Assembly (NCBI GenBank): GCA_963925805.1 | Contig: CAWUSE010000012.1 | Coordinates: 130,395-194,394, forward strand | Reading direction: 5' to 3' | Length of the DNA stretch: 64,000 nt | Origin: UBA10347 sp905182135 | GTDB lineage: Bacteria; Actinomycetota; Acidimicrobiia; Acidimicrobiales; UBA10347 | In this document: one piece after another, positions 1-9,074 of the stretch | Numbering within the stretch: position 1 is the first letter of the stretch | How the letters are laid out: each line of letters begins with the position of its first letter | Notes under the pieces: generated by a model | The model's input: only the letters and a program-made list of their open reading frames with translations | What the model was told of the DNA's origin: nothing | Databases searched by the model: none | Program-made: the position numbers and the translations under genes

Positions 1-1
1 C

Positions 2-1123
2 TTTAGCGGTGATCCGTTCCGGGCGATGTTGATCGAAGGCCGCATGGCGGTCAAGACCAATGTTGGCAAAGAGTCGATCTGCATCAACCTGAAGACCCCC
101 GAGGGCCAGGCACTGCTGCACGAACTCGTCGTCGATGCCGACGTACTTGTGCACAATTTTCGTGGCGACGTGCCCATCAAACTCGGGATCAGCTACGAAC
201 AACTCTCTGCACTTAATCCGAATCTGATTTGGGCTGTCGTCAACGGTTACGGCCCCTACGGCCCCGGTGCGCCTCGGCCAGCGACCCATCCAGTCATGGG
301 CGCCTGTACCGGCGGCGTGGCGCTGCAGGCGGGCGAAGCCCTAACCCGAGACTGCCCGACGTTGGCCGACGTACGCGAAAACGCTCGCCAGATCATGGCC
401 GCAAACGAAGCGAACCCTGACCCGAATACAAGTGTGGTTGCGGCTTCAGCTATCACACTTGCGCTGTACGGCCGCCAGGCACACGGCCGTGGTCAAATGG
501 TTCGCATCAACATGCAAGTCGCAAACGCATGGGCCAACAGCGATGACTTCTTGGCCTACGAAGGTAAACCTGCTCGGCCTTCCGTCGACAGTGGCCTTCA
601 CGGCTTGTCGGCGCTGTATCGCCTCTACCCCACTGCCGAGGGCTGGGTTTTCCTTGCGGTTACTTCCGACGCCGAATTCGAACGTTTCTGCCAGGTCGCC
701 GGCTGTGCAAAACTGCTGGTCGACGACCGTTTCCTTTCATCAAGTGCACGGTCGCTGAACGACCTAGCTCTGGTGGAAGAGTTGGGCGCACTCTTCATGA
801 GTAAGCCCGCCGACGCGTGGGAACTAGAGCTGGTCGCCCGTGGCATCGGATGCGTTCGCGCCGATGGCATCGAGGTTGACCGATTCATCACCGAAGACCC
901 CCACATGGTCGGCAATGGATGGGCGCCCTTTGTTGACCACACCCGTTTCGGGCGCCATCGCCGTTGGGGCCCAATCGTGACTGTTGGTGGGCTCAACCCG
1001 GACTACCGCTCGGCCCCCCTTGCCGGTGAACATACCGATGCGATCCTGAGCGCACTGGGCCACGACGGCGCTGCGATCGCCGCGTTACGCGACGCAAAGA
1101 TCGTCAACTCCGAACCTGTGTAA
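2..1123 (+). CDS. CaiB/BaiF class III CoA-transferase, 5' truncated by window edge
   Basis: The reading frame is open from base 2, so the gene starts upstream of the window; the ATG at 26 is internal. The product matches the C-terminal three quarters of class III (formyl-CoA/carnitine type) CoA-transferases, which move CoA between carboxylic acids in the cytoplasm. Visible family features are the VNVGKESICINLKT-like stretch (here TNVGKESICINLKTPEG), the segment ADVLVHNFRGDVPIKLGI where the family has its conserved (A)DVxxxNFRPG motif, and a small domain with GLSALYRLYPTAEGWV. The catalytic Asp of the family normally lies near the middle of the chain, and I could not assign it with certainty. 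The acyl substrate cannot be told from the sequence. The gene stands alone before a convergent pair. Confidence 0.85.
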   Translation, partial: FSGDPFRAMLIEGRMAVKTNVGKESICINLKTPEGQALLHELVVDADVLVHNFRGDVPIKLGISYEQLSALNPNLIWAVVNGYGPYGPGAPRPATHPVMGACTGGVALQAGEALTRDCPTLADVRENARQIMAANEANPDPNTSVVAASAITLALYGRQAHGRGQMVRINMQVANAWANSDDFLAYEGKPARPSVDSGLHGLSALYRLYPTAEGWVFLAVTSDAEFERFCQVAGCAKLLVDDRFLSSSARSLNDLALVEELGALFMSKPADAWELELVARGIGCVRADGIEVDRFITEDPHMVGNGWAPFVDHTRFGRHRRWGPIVTVGGLNPDYRSAPLAGEHTDAILSALGHDGAAIAALRDAKIVNSEPV

Positions 1124-1307
1124 CGGCCCCCTCCTCGCCCCGAGTCGCACCGCTGCCCTTGATCATCGCACCAGATGACTGCCAGATAACTGCCACATAA
1201 CTGCCACATGGCTACTGATGACGGTCACAACCGGTCATCGTGGAGATCGTCCTGTCGGTTTTGCAACCTCGACTCAGCCAAATCGAGTCAGATCGGTTCG
1301 AGAAGGT

Positions 1308-2540
1308 CTAGAGCGCCCGAAGCAGTTCCAGATCGTTCCACTCGCCGCCGAGAACATCCACCACCATCGAGTCCGAGGCGCCTAACCAGCGGAGCGCGTT
1401 GTCATACATCGAGCGAGCGTCGATCATGATGCGAAGATCGCCGTCGACGAGATCACCGAGATCAGGCTCACCTATCACCGTGCTTTGCTCGACATCAGGA
1501 CCGAGCAAAAGTGACAAGCCACCTTGACCGTGATCGGTGCCCCCTGAACCGTTCTCGGCACCGCGGCGACCGAATTCGCTGACGACCAGCGCCAACGTCG
1601 TATCGGCGTGACCCGTCGTTTCAAGCGCAGCAAACATGCCGGCAAGGCCGTCACCCACGAGGCGAAGCAGTGCGTCTTGTTTCGGGCCTTGCAGCGAGTG
1701 CGTATCGAAGCCATTGATCGTCACGTAGATGACCTGCGTGCCTACATCACCCTGAATAATCGCCTGCGCCGCATGGAAGAGTGCACGGTCTCCATCCAAG
1801 TCAACTTCCTCACCCTCATTGATCTCGATGCCAGCCACGAGTTGCTGCAGTTGGGTTACTGCTTCGACTGTCTGGGGGATAGCTGCTTGGGCTTGACCCA
1901 TAAGTCCTGCTTCCAGCGGACTACCCATAGACAACACGGCTGCGGTGACGCCGGAATTTAGTCGGGGCGGTTTCAGACGAAACCCGCCGACCGACTGGAT
2001 CGCGACCGGTCGGCCTTGCACTCCCTGGACGGCAAGGGTGCTCTGCCCCAACGAAATCGCCCGCAGCGGTAACGGGTCGACCGCCGCAGAAGCCTCAAGC
2101 CAGCGGCCAAGCCATCCTGACCGAGCTGGTTCACCCGGGCGGGCGGTGCGCCACGCGTCTTGGGCAACAAAGTGGGACCGGCCTTGCCCTTGCATCCCGA
2201 TGCCATACAGAGCAGTCATCTGACCGGAGTCCCACAAATTTTGTAAGGACGCAAGGCTCGGGTGCACGCCATGACTCAGGCCCTTGAACGACAACAGATC
2301 GCCTTCGTCAACACCAATAGTTGGCCGCAAGTCTCGGTACAGGCCGCTCTGAGGGACGAGGGTGTTCAACGCGTCATTGCCGCCTTGCAGGTCGACAACG
2401 ACGAGCGTGCGGTTTGTTGTTGACGCGGTTGGTAGCTGGCGTGCGCCAGCGACGCCAGGTAGGGAAAGGCCGCCGAGGAGGCCAGTAGCAGCGACTCCAC
2501 CGCTGAGTCCAAGGAACCTACGTCGGTTCATCGCTGACAT
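1308..2540 (-). CDS. DUF1501 domain protein with Tat signal
   Basis: Member of the DUF1501 family, which has a sulfatase/alkaline-phosphatase-like fold and is usually exported. The N-terminus carries a twin-arginine signal (NRRRFLGLSGG followed by a hydrophobic stretch and an Ala-rich cleavage region), so it should fold in the cytoplasm and cross by Tat. Family landmarks are LVVVDLQGGNDALNTLVP near residue 50 and EFGRRGAENGSGGTDHGQGG near residue 320. The ATG at 2540 overlaps the TGA of the upstream DUF1800 gene as TGATG, which argues for translational coupling; a GTG one codon earlier is possible. DUF1501 and DUF1800 genes commonly occur as a pair. The biochemical role of the pair is not established. 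Confidence 0.87.
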   Translation of the reverse strand: MSAMNRRRFLGLSGGVAATGLLGGLSLPGVAGARQLPTASTTNRTLVVVDLQGGNDALNTLVPQSGLYRDLRPTIGVDEGDLLSFKGLSHGVHPSLASLQNLWDSGQMTALYGIGMQGQGRSHFVAQDAWRTARPGEPARSGWLGRWLEASAAVDPLPLRAISLGQSTLAVQGVQGRPVAIQSVGGFRLKPPRLNSGVTAAVLSMGSPLEAGLMGQAQAAIPQTVEAVTQLQQLVAGIEINEGEEVDLDGDRALFHAAQAIIQGDVGTQVIYVTINGFDTHSLQGPKQDALLRLVGDGLAGMFAALETTGHADTTLALVVSEFGRRGAENGSGGTDHGQGGLSLLLGPDVEQSTVIGEPDLGDLVDGDLRIMIDARSMYDNALRWLGASDSMVVDVLGGEWNDLELLRAL

Positions 2541-3784
2541 CACACCACCACCAAATCTGGCGAAACAAGCGCTGCGGCCAAACGGTCGATGCCCGGTTCG
2601 AGACTTTCGAGAGCCACCGCGGTCGCTGGTCGAAAACCGTTGGCCAGACCGAACCGGTCGGCGAGCAAATCGACGTCTTCGGTGAGGCCGACCGCGTCGC
2701 CACCCGCTCGATCCCGGGCAGACCGTTCCGCCAAATGCGAGGCCAGGTTGAACCGAGCGATCGTTGCCGAGGTCGACAGGTAGGCGTCGGGCGAGGGAAA
2801 CCCGCCGACATTGGGGGGATGTAACGGAAGCTGACCACCCAAGGTAAAGAACTCAAGGAGTTGGGGAATGGCAGGGGCGGGCGTGGGTAGACGCCGAGCG
2901 GTCACATACCACGCCAACGGCTCGAGCAATGTCGGCACCGAATGGCCCGCAAGACCCAGTTCAAGCAATCGCCGAAGAACCGGCTTGAGCTCCCAGTCGT
3001 CTGCGAATGAGGCAGCCAAACCGATCACGATCTCGGTGTCATATCCAACGCCGAGAATGGCCTTTGCCAATTTGTCGACAACCCGGGTTGCAGTCGCAGG
3101 GTGAGATAGAACAGCGTCGAGCACCGAATCGAGATCATGCACACCGCCGACACGGAGCAATAGCTGCGGACTGTCATCGTGCAAGAAGGCGACAAGGCGA
3201 ACGCTGCCATTGCGCCGCTGAACCTTCCACCCCGTCAATGCACGAGCCGCGGCCTTGACGTCGGCTTCGGTGAAGTTGCCCACACCCACCGAGTACAGCT
3301 CGAGTAACTCACGCCCAAAGTTCTCGTTCGGGTTCTCTTTGGTGCTTCGTCGGCCATCAAGAAAGTCGAGCATCGCCGGGTCGATAGACACTGCCTGCAA
3401 CAAGTCGGCGAAGTTCCCGAGCGCATGTTCTGCAAGCAGGTTCATGTGATCAAAGATCCAGTAGCGGGGTTGAATGACCCGAGCTGAAACGGCAAAATAA
3501 TCACTCCAGAAGAACTCCATGAATGTCTCGAGTGGCCGCTGCGTCTGCACCACGTTGTCAATCCAGTTGAGCGTCCCTTCTCCAACGGCGCGTGCTTGTC
3601 GTCCGTCGCCCACGTCGATGTCGACGAACGGGTTCGCCCGAGCCGGGATGCCCGCTTTGTCGGGATCCACCAGCCGATCGACAACAGCGGCCGTTCCAAG
3701 CTGTGACCAGGCATCGAGTTGCCCCTCAGCCAGACCCCAACCAATCTTGCGGCCCAACCAGGCCAGCGCTTCGCGTTCTTCCAT
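2540..3784 (-). CDS. DUF1800 domain protein
   Basis: Member of the DUF1800 family, mostly alpha-helical proteins of about 400-500 residues; this one has 414. Recognisable family blocks are TFMEFFWSDYFAVS near residue 90, AMLDFLDGRRSTKENPNENF and GRELLELYSVGVGNFTEADV near residues 135-170, followed by ARALTGWKV. The C-terminal part contains NVGGFPSPDAYLS, which resembles the GWPxxxxW-type region of the family. No signal peptide is evident in this copy. It is the first gene of a two-gene unit with the Tat-exported DUF1501 protein, joined by a TGATG overlap. The function is unknown, but the co-occurrence suggests the two act together at or outside the membrane. Confidence 0.87.
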   Translation of the reverse strand: MEEREALAWLGRKIGWGLAEGQLDAWSQLGTAAVVDRLVDPDKAGIPARANPFVDIDVGDGRQARAVGEGTLNWIDNVVQTQRPLETFMEFFWSDYFAVSARVIQPRYWIFDHMNLLAEHALGNFADLLQAVSIDPAMLDFLDGRRSTKENPNENFGRELLELYSVGVGNFTEADVKAAARALTGWKVQRRNGSVRLVAFLHDDSPQLLLRVGGVHDLDSVLDAVLSHPATATRVVDKLAKAILGVGYDTEIVIGLAASFADDWELKPVLRRLLELGLAGHSVPTLLEPLAWYVTARRLPTPAPAIPQLLEFFTLGGQLPLHPPNVGGFPSPDAYLSTSATIARFNLASHLAERSARDRAGGDAVGLTEDVDLLADRFGLANGFRPATAVALESLEPGIDRLAAALVSPDLVVV

Positions 3785-3927
3785 CGCTAAAGAATCAACG
3801 CCGAACGTAAGACATAAACCAGAGCAAGGTAATAGCTTGACAAGAAAACTGGGCCCGCCTCATTTTTAGAATTTACACATCGCCAAATACTCTCGTCTCC
3901 ATCAACGGTGAGACCTCGGGGATCAAC

Positions 3928-4665
3928 ATGGACAGCACAACAGTCGCACGCAGCATGCGAGGTTCGATCGGCATGCTGGCCATGGCCTGGCTCATACATG
4001 ATGACACTCGAGCCCAGGCCGCTGACCGTTCCATGGGCGAAGGAATGGGTGCCTACGCAATCGGCCGACTCGGTGTGCTCGGTGATTGCCCGCCAGACAA
4101 TGTCGTCGCCGCCGCATACTTCTGGGAACCCGACACGATGCGGGCCATGGTCGCTGAAGGACGAGCGACCATGATGCCGGCCGATGGCGCACAGATCTAC
4201 AGCGAAATATGCCAGGCCTGGGGCGAGGTCCACCTTGGGGAAATGGACGGCGTCGAACGTCTGGGTGAGTTGTTAGAACAGGTCGTCGACAATGCCGCAC
4301 CTCACGGCGCTCCAACATTTGTCGGTTGGCGCGACATGCCGCGCCCAACCCCTGGGCCCGCCCGGACCTTCCTACTCGCCCAGACGATGCGTGAACTCCG
4401 CTTCGGACGCCACTCGGTCGTCGTTCAGGCTTCCGGCATGAGCCCGCTCGAAGCAATCTTGTCGGGCCCGGCCGGCGAGTGGAACGCTGATTTCTTTGGC
4501 TGGCCAAAGCCCTACCCCGACGTTTCAGGACTTGCCGATGCACGCGAAGCCATCGAGGCTGCGACAGATGCTCTGCATGCCCCTGACTTCGACGTACTCA
4601 CCAATAGCGAGCGAGCGGATCTACGCGTTCTGGCAAAGGCAGCGCGGGCTCACGCAGCTAGTTAG
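3928..4665 (+). CDS. SCO6745-type helical protein
   Basis: 245-residue soluble protein that resembles the SCO6745 family of Actinobacteria. That family has a compact helical fold, AAxYFW/xxAF-type motifs and no assigned biochemical role. Supporting segments are NVVAAAYFWEPDTMRAMV near residue 60, and a repeat-like alternation of a short Gly-rich linker and an Ala-rich helix through the chain. The start ATG follows GGGGATCAAC, a plausible ribosome-binding site. The gene is divergent from the DUF1800/DUF1501 pair and followed by a 300-base spacer and a tRNA. The family assignment rests on recall of the pattern, not on an alignment. Confidence 0.6.
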   Translation: MDSTTVARSMRGSIGMLAMAWLIHDDTRAQAADRSMGEGMGAYAIGRLGVLGDCPPDNVVAAAYFWEPDTMRAMVAEGRATMMPADGAQIYSEICQAWGEVHLGEMDGVERLGELLEQVVDNAAPHGAPTFVGWRDMPRPTPGPARTFLLAQTMRELRFGRHSVVVQASGMSPLEAILSGPAGEWNADFFGWPKPYPDVSGLADAREAIEAATDALHAPDFDVLTNSERADLRVLAKAARAHAAS

Positions 4666-4963
4666 ACCCTGAGATGCCGGTAACCGAAGCGGCTTCGTCC
4701 CTTGTCGCAGGCCATGACACTTGACGCAGGCGGCTAATCAAACAACAACCAACGGGCGGCGACGCTGTTTCGCTTTTTCGCGCCGGCTTCACCGAACAAG
4801 AACTACTTCCGCTCAATTTGGAACGAGCAACAAAACCTGAAGCAAGTTCGTCACTCATAGACACGTTGTTCGCACTAACTCTCGTTAGCCGAGCACCACA
4901 ATCGGCGCTAGTTCGAGTACAACCGCCACTGGCATATGACTGCTGCTAAGGCTGATACAACGT
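4666..4963. other. Spacer without a recognised gene
   Basis: About 300 bases between the SCO6745-type gene and the tRNA gene. The short open frames here have poor composition and no recognisable protein. I see no repeat, RNA or clear promoter. Confidence 0.5.
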
Positions 4964-5039
4964 TGGAGCCCGAGAGGAGAATTGAACTCCTGACCTATTC
5001 ATTACGAGTGAATTGCTCTACCGACTGAGCTACCCGGGC
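4964..5039 (-). tRNA. tRNA-Thr (anticodon CGU)
   Basis: The reverse complement folds as a standard 76-nt tRNA including an encoded CCA. The acceptor stem is GCCCGGG with CTCGGGC, containing one G-U pair. The D arm is GCTC-AGTCGGTA-GAGC, the anticodon stem ATTCA/TGAAT encloses the loop CTCGTAA, and the T arm is AGGAG-TTCAATT-CTCCT. The anticodon is CGT (CGU in RNA), which reads ACG threonine codons. The discriminator base is U, which fits threonine tRNAs of bacteria reasonably well. Confidence 0.95.
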
Positions 5040-5151
5040 GTGAGGAAAAGAGTAGCGGCCTAGGCGCCGCGTCCGACCCGAATTTATGACTTCTCCGAAT
5101 CGGCTAAATGTCACCAAGACGTGCGCCTGAGTCCAGAGCTAGCGTGGCGTT

Positions 5152-7143
5152 ATGAAACCTTCTGATATCGCCGCAATGACGAACGTCTCTGATCCACAGC
5201 TCTCCCCCGACGGTCACCACATCGCCTATGTGGTCGGCCGCGTCGACGAAGAAGCCAACATGTACCGCAGCCAGATCTGGGTCGTTCCCACCGACCAGAC
5301 CGCACCGCCGCGTGCGCTCACCGCCGGCACCCATAGCGATGCCAATCCGCGCTGGAGCCCCGACGGTCGACAGCTCGCATTCAGTTCAAGCCGAGCAAAA
5401 GACGCCAAGGGCAAGACCCGTTCAACGCTGCACTTGCTTCCGTTCGGCGTGCCAGGTGAGACCATCACGCTTGCCGAAGGCAACGAGTCATTCGGCCAGC
5501 TCACGTTCTCGCCTGACGGCAAATGGCTCGCCGTCACACACCGCACCCGCGGCGATCATTACGACTCTGACGAGATCGGCCGCCGCCCGGCTCGCAAGAT
5601 CGAGCACCTGTTCTTCACGCTCAACGGCGAGGGTTTCATCACTGACCGCCCCAAGCACATCTATGTAGTGCCCACCAATGGTTCAGCAGGCCCCCGCAAT
5701 GTCACACCAGGTCCGCACGAATGTTCGTCGCCTGCGTGGTTCCCCGACAGCGAACGGTTGGCATTTGGGCTCAACCGGCGCCGCACTGACTTTGCAAACG
5801 ACGTCGCAATAACCGATATCACAGCCACCCCAACAGCAGACGAACTCCCTTATGAGCTGGTGACCAACGGCACCGGCAGCTACGACAATCCAATGGTCAC
5901 CCCTGACGGTGAGCGCATCGTTGTTGGCGGATTCGACGACCCACACTGGTACCCGCAGAACTGCCATCTCGGGCTGCTGCATCCCGGCAAGGTTGCGTCA
6001 CCTAGCTGGATCACCGACTCCATCGATCGCACCTGGATGCCGTTCATCTCTGGCCAGGCCCCCGTTTGGGCGGTGGACGGAAGCATCGTTGCCGCTGTTG
6101 AAGACCGCGGTAACACCCATCTGTATCGCGTGTCACTCGACGAAGGGTCAACACCTCAACCGGTGTTGATCGGCGACCTGAACATCACCGGCTATTCGGC
6201 GGGTGACCTGCATGGCTCCAACGTCATCGCCTACACCGCAACCAAGCGGGACCAGCCGGCGGAGTTGTATGTCTATGTTGACGGTCAAACCACCCAGCTC
6301 ACGACCGTCAGCGCAGCCTTCCTGGCCACGACCAAACCTCGCCCTGGTGAACACTTCCTGGCCCCATCTGATGGTCACGAAGTTGATGCTTGGATTTTCC
6401 GGCCACGCGACTTTGATCCAGCCAAGAAGTACCCCACGCTACTCAACATCCACGGTGGCCCCTTCACGCAGTTCGGCAATTACCACTTCGACGAATTCCA
6501 GATGCAGGCCGAAGCCGGCTTCGTCGTGCTGTGCTCAAACCCGCGCGGCGGCAGCGGTCGAGACAACGACTGGGCATCAGCCATTCTGGGCCCGAAACAC
6601 AAGGTCTCAGGCAGCGGCTGGGGCGGCGCCGACTACGACGACTGCATCGCCGTCGTCGATGCAGCACTCGACCAATTCGACTTCATCGATTCTGATCGAC
6701 TCGGTGTACTCGGCGGTTCCTACGGTGGCTACATGACCAGCTGGATCGTGACCCACACCGACCGCTTCGCCGCCGCCTGCAGCGAACGAGCGGTGAACAA
6801 TATGGTCAGCCTCGAGTACAACTCCGACATCGCTGGCATGTTCAGCAGCGAGGTCGGCGTACGTTTTGTCGACGACGCCGAAGAGTTTCGACGCATGTCC
6901 CCCATTACCTATGTGAAGGACTTGAACACCCCGCTTCTGATCGTCCACTCCGAAGAAGACCTTCGCTGCCCTACGGACCAGGCCACACAACTCTTCGTGG
7001 CGTGTCAGCTGTTGGAGAAACCTGATGTCGAATACTGGCTTTTCCCTGGCGAGACTCACGAGTTGTCACGTTCAGGATCACCGCTGCATCGCAAGCAGCG
7101 GGCCGAAATCATCCTGGAGTTCTTCGACCGCCATCTGAAGTAG
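5152..7143 (+). CDS. S9 family serine peptidase (acylaminoacyl-peptidase/DPP-like)
   Basis: 663-residue prolyl-oligopeptidase-family protein. Residues about 10-380 are WD40-like beta-propeller repeats with SPDG motifs (for example QLSPDGHHIAYV, RWSPDGRQLAF and FSPDGKWLAV). Residues about 400-663 are the alpha/beta-hydrolase domain. The catalytic triad can be placed as Ser523 in GGSYGGYM, Asp603 in HSEEDLRCP and His636 in GETHELSR. There is no signal peptide, so it is probably a cytoplasmic peptidase that trims short or N-acylated peptides. The gene runs into a convergent holB-tmk unit, with a hairpin between them. Family identity is secure; substrate choice is inferred from the family. Confidence 0.93.
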   Translation: MKPSDIAAMTNVSDPQLSPDGHHIAYVVGRVDEEANMYRSQIWVVPTDQTAPPRALTAGTHSDANPRWSPDGRQLAFSSSRAKDAKGKTRSTLHLLPFGVPGETITLAEGNESFGQLTFSPDGKWLAVTHRTRGDHYDSDEIGRRPARKIEHLFFTLNGEGFITDRPKHIYVVPTNGSAGPRNVTPGPHECSSPAWFPDSERLAFGLNRRRTDFANDVAITDITATPTADELPYELVTNGTGSYDNPMVTPDGERIVVGGFDDPHWYPQNCHLGLLHPGKVASPSWITDSIDRTWMPFISGQAPVWAVDGSIVAAVEDRGNTHLYRVSLDEGSTPQPVLIGDLNITGYSAGDLHGSNVIAYTATKRDQPAELYVYVDGQTTQLTTVSAAFLATTKPRPGEHFLAPSDGHEVDAWIFRPRDFDPAKKYPTLLNIHGGPFTQFGNYHFDEFQMQAEAGFVVLCSNPRGGSGRDNDWASAILGPKHKVSGSGWGGADYDDCIAVVDAALDQFDFIDSDRLGVLGGSYGGYMTSWIVTHTDRFAAACSERAVNNMVSLEYNSDIAGMFSSEVGVRFVDDAEEFRRMSPITYVKDLNTPLLIVHSEEDLRCPTDQATQLFVACQLLEKPDVEYWLFPGETHELSRSGSPLHRKQRAEIILEFFDRHLK

Positions 7144-7147
7144 CTAA

Positions 7148-7170
7148 CTCGTCGCGTTGCACGCGGCGAG
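7148..7170. terminator. Hairpin between convergent genes, probable bidirectional terminator
   Basis: The bases form a 10-bp stem, CTCGTCGCGT against ACGCGGCGAG with one G-T pair, around a 3-nt loop TGC. It starts 5 bases after the S9 peptidase stop and lies before the end of holB, which is read from the other strand. There is no long T run, so termination efficiency is uncertain. Confidence 0.5.
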
Positions 7171-7205
7171 CCGCAATAAAGGACGCCGTGCCTGCAGCGA
7201 ACGAC

Positions 7206-8273
7206 TCAACCGTGCAGTGGAGGAAGACCCCAGAAAAGGTTGTGGAGCAACAACGTCTCGTTCGGGTTGCGGATAAGCGCATCGTTGGCCTGACGGAGTC
7301 GTGATACCGCGTCAACCAACTCGCGGCCACCGCCTGCAGCCAATGCCCGGCTGTAACGACGGGCCACCACCCGAAGCCCGAATCGGACTTCCTCGGTGCG
7401 CAACCGACGCAATTCGCGCTTGTGCCGAGCATCAACGCCACTGCGGCCGGACCCACGAGTGCCCAACATTTCTTCGCGTGCATCAAGTTCTTTGAGCTCT
7501 TGCTCGTGGCGAACCGTTAGAGGCTCGGAGGCTGCAGCCATCATGGCAACCAGCTCGCGCACGAGACGACCTGCCGTCGCGCCCGTGCCGTCGATCGTCG
7601 TTGGTAGATCGCGCCACAGCGCAGAGCGCTCGGCAAATCCGGGATCATCGATGAGCAACTCGAGACGCCGTAGGTCCCCGCCCGATGCCTCGATCAGCGC
7701 ATCAGTCTGATTCGGCGCGACTCCATGGGCCGCGATCCATCCGGCAAGGTCGTCTCGACTCAGCGGGGGGAACTCGATCTTGCAACACCGACTAGCGATC
7801 GCCACGTGTTCCACCGGAACTGATTCGGCCAACAAGATAATGATTGCGTTCGGTGGTGGCTCTTCGACCGTCTTTAGCAGTGCAGCCGCTGCACCGGGAT
7901 GCGCATCATGGAAACGATCGATAACAATGATGCGACGAGGGCCATCGGCTGGCTTACGAAATGCCGACGGGATGATTGACTCGCGAACTGCCGGCACCAA
8001 GAGCTGTGACCCTTCGGGTTCATACATTTCGACGTCGGGGTGTTTGTCTTGCAGCCCAAGCCTCAGTTGGCGCTCGCGTCCAGCATCGTCGCCGGTGAAG
8101 TGTTGCGCTTGGACCGCCGCAGAAAATACGCGAGCAGCTTGTCGTTTGCCAGTACCCGACGGCCCAACAAAGAGATAAGCATGCATTGGATCCATCGACC
8201 AGGACCGCAGCGCTGCTACGGCTTCGCTCTGGCCAACAATGTCGCCCCACGCTGATTCGACATCAACCGTCAC
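7206..8273 (-). CDS. holB: DNA polymerase III subunit delta' (clamp-loader AAA+ ATPase)
   Basis: Delta' subunit of the replicative clamp loader. The N-terminal AAA+ domain has WGDIVGQSEAVAALR, then a P-loop in FVGPSGTGKRQAAR and the segment LLKTVEEPPPNAIIILL that is typical of delta'/gamma subunits. Unlike most homologues it has no four-cysteine zinc module: the stretch between the P-loop helix and HPDVEM contains no Cys. I place the start at the GTG at 8273, which overlaps the tmk stop as GTGA; a GTG at 8282 is also possible. The tmk-holB order is common in bacteria. The protein should work with delta and tau/gamma to load the sliding clamp. Confidence 0.88.
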   Translation of the reverse strand: MTVDVESAWGDIVGQSEAVAALRSWSMDPMHAYLFVGPSGTGKRQAARVFSAAVQAQHFTGDDAGRERQLRLGLQDKHPDVEMYEPEGSQLLVPAVRESIIPSAFRKPADGPRRIIVIDRFHDAHPGAAAALLKTVEEPPPNAIIILLAESVPVEHVAIASRCCKIEFPPLSRDDLAGWIAAHGVAPNQTDALIEASGGDLRRLELLIDDPGFAERSALWRDLPTTIDGTGATAGRLVRELVAMMAAASEPLTVRHEQELKELDAREEMLGTRGSGRSGVDARHKRELRRLRTEEVRFGLRVVARRYSRALAAGGGRELVDAVSRLRQANDALIRNPNETLLLHNLFWGLPPLHG

Positions 8274-8878
8274 AATGTCCACAAGAACCGTTCGCTCAAT
8301 GCCGCATCGAGTTCAGCGGCCACGTTGTCGGCTGGCTGCGTGCCATCGATGACTAACCATCGATCAGGGGTTGCCGCCGCAAGCGCCAGGAACGTCTCGC
8401 GAACTCTTTTGTGGAAGCCGTCGCCTTGCTGCTCAAGCCGGTCAGGTGGACCATCGATACGACCCAGGCCGACCTCAACCGGAACGTCGAGTAGCACATT
8501 GAGATCAGGCCAGGTGCCGCCAACGGCGAACTCAGAGAGCTCCAAGACTGCGGGAATGCCGAGCGCCCTGCCAGCACCTTGATAGGCCAGAGATGAGCTG
8601 ACGTACCGATCACAGATCACGTCTTTGCCCGCATCGAGTGCTGGTCGGATCATCTCGTCCACATGCTGGGCACGGTCCGCCGCCATCAGCAACGCCTCGG
8701 CTCGATCAGATAGCCCAGCAGTATCGGGGCTGAGAAGTAGCCGACGTATCGACGCGCCAATCTCGGTCCCACCTGGCTGACGCGTCAGCAATGCGCTGCG
8801 CGCTAGAGCTATACGGCGGGCCTGTGTTGACTTGCCCGAACCTTCACCGCCTTCGAAGACGATGAAACGACCTGTCAT
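8270..8878 (-). CDS. tmk: Thymidylate kinase
   Basis: 202-residue dTMP kinase that phosphorylates dTMP to dTDP in DNA precursor synthesis. It shows the P-loop FEGGEGSGKSTQARR at residues 8-22, the nucleotide-binding CDRYVSSSLAYQGAGR segment near residue 90, and LLDVPVEVGLGRI further on. The length is normal for the family. The start ATG is well placed before the P-loop. It is translationally coupled to holB downstream through a 4-nt overlap. Confidence 0.95.
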   Translation of the reverse strand: MTGRFIVFEGGEGSGKSTQARRIALARSALLTRQPGGTEIGASIRRLLLSPDTAGLSDRAEALLMAADRAQHVDEMIRPALDAGKDVICDRYVSSSLAYQGAGRALGIPAVLELSEFAVGGTWPDLNVLLDVPVEVGLGRIDGPPDRLEQQGDGFHKRVRETFLALAAATPDRWLVIDGTQPADNVAAELDAALSERFLWTL

Positions 8879-9074
8879 GTCATAACTCGTGCATCACCGC
8901 TGGCCACCTCCGCAGCGTAGGCAGCGAACCTGACCATACGGAGTTCTTACAGCAAATCTTCAGCCACAAGGCTCGTTGGCCTCGTTGTTATCGGCGTCGG
9001 CACCTGGTTGCTACAACTAATCCACCGATGCTCACAACGGCAGAAACATCGATTCTGTTCGAGCTTTGGGATCA

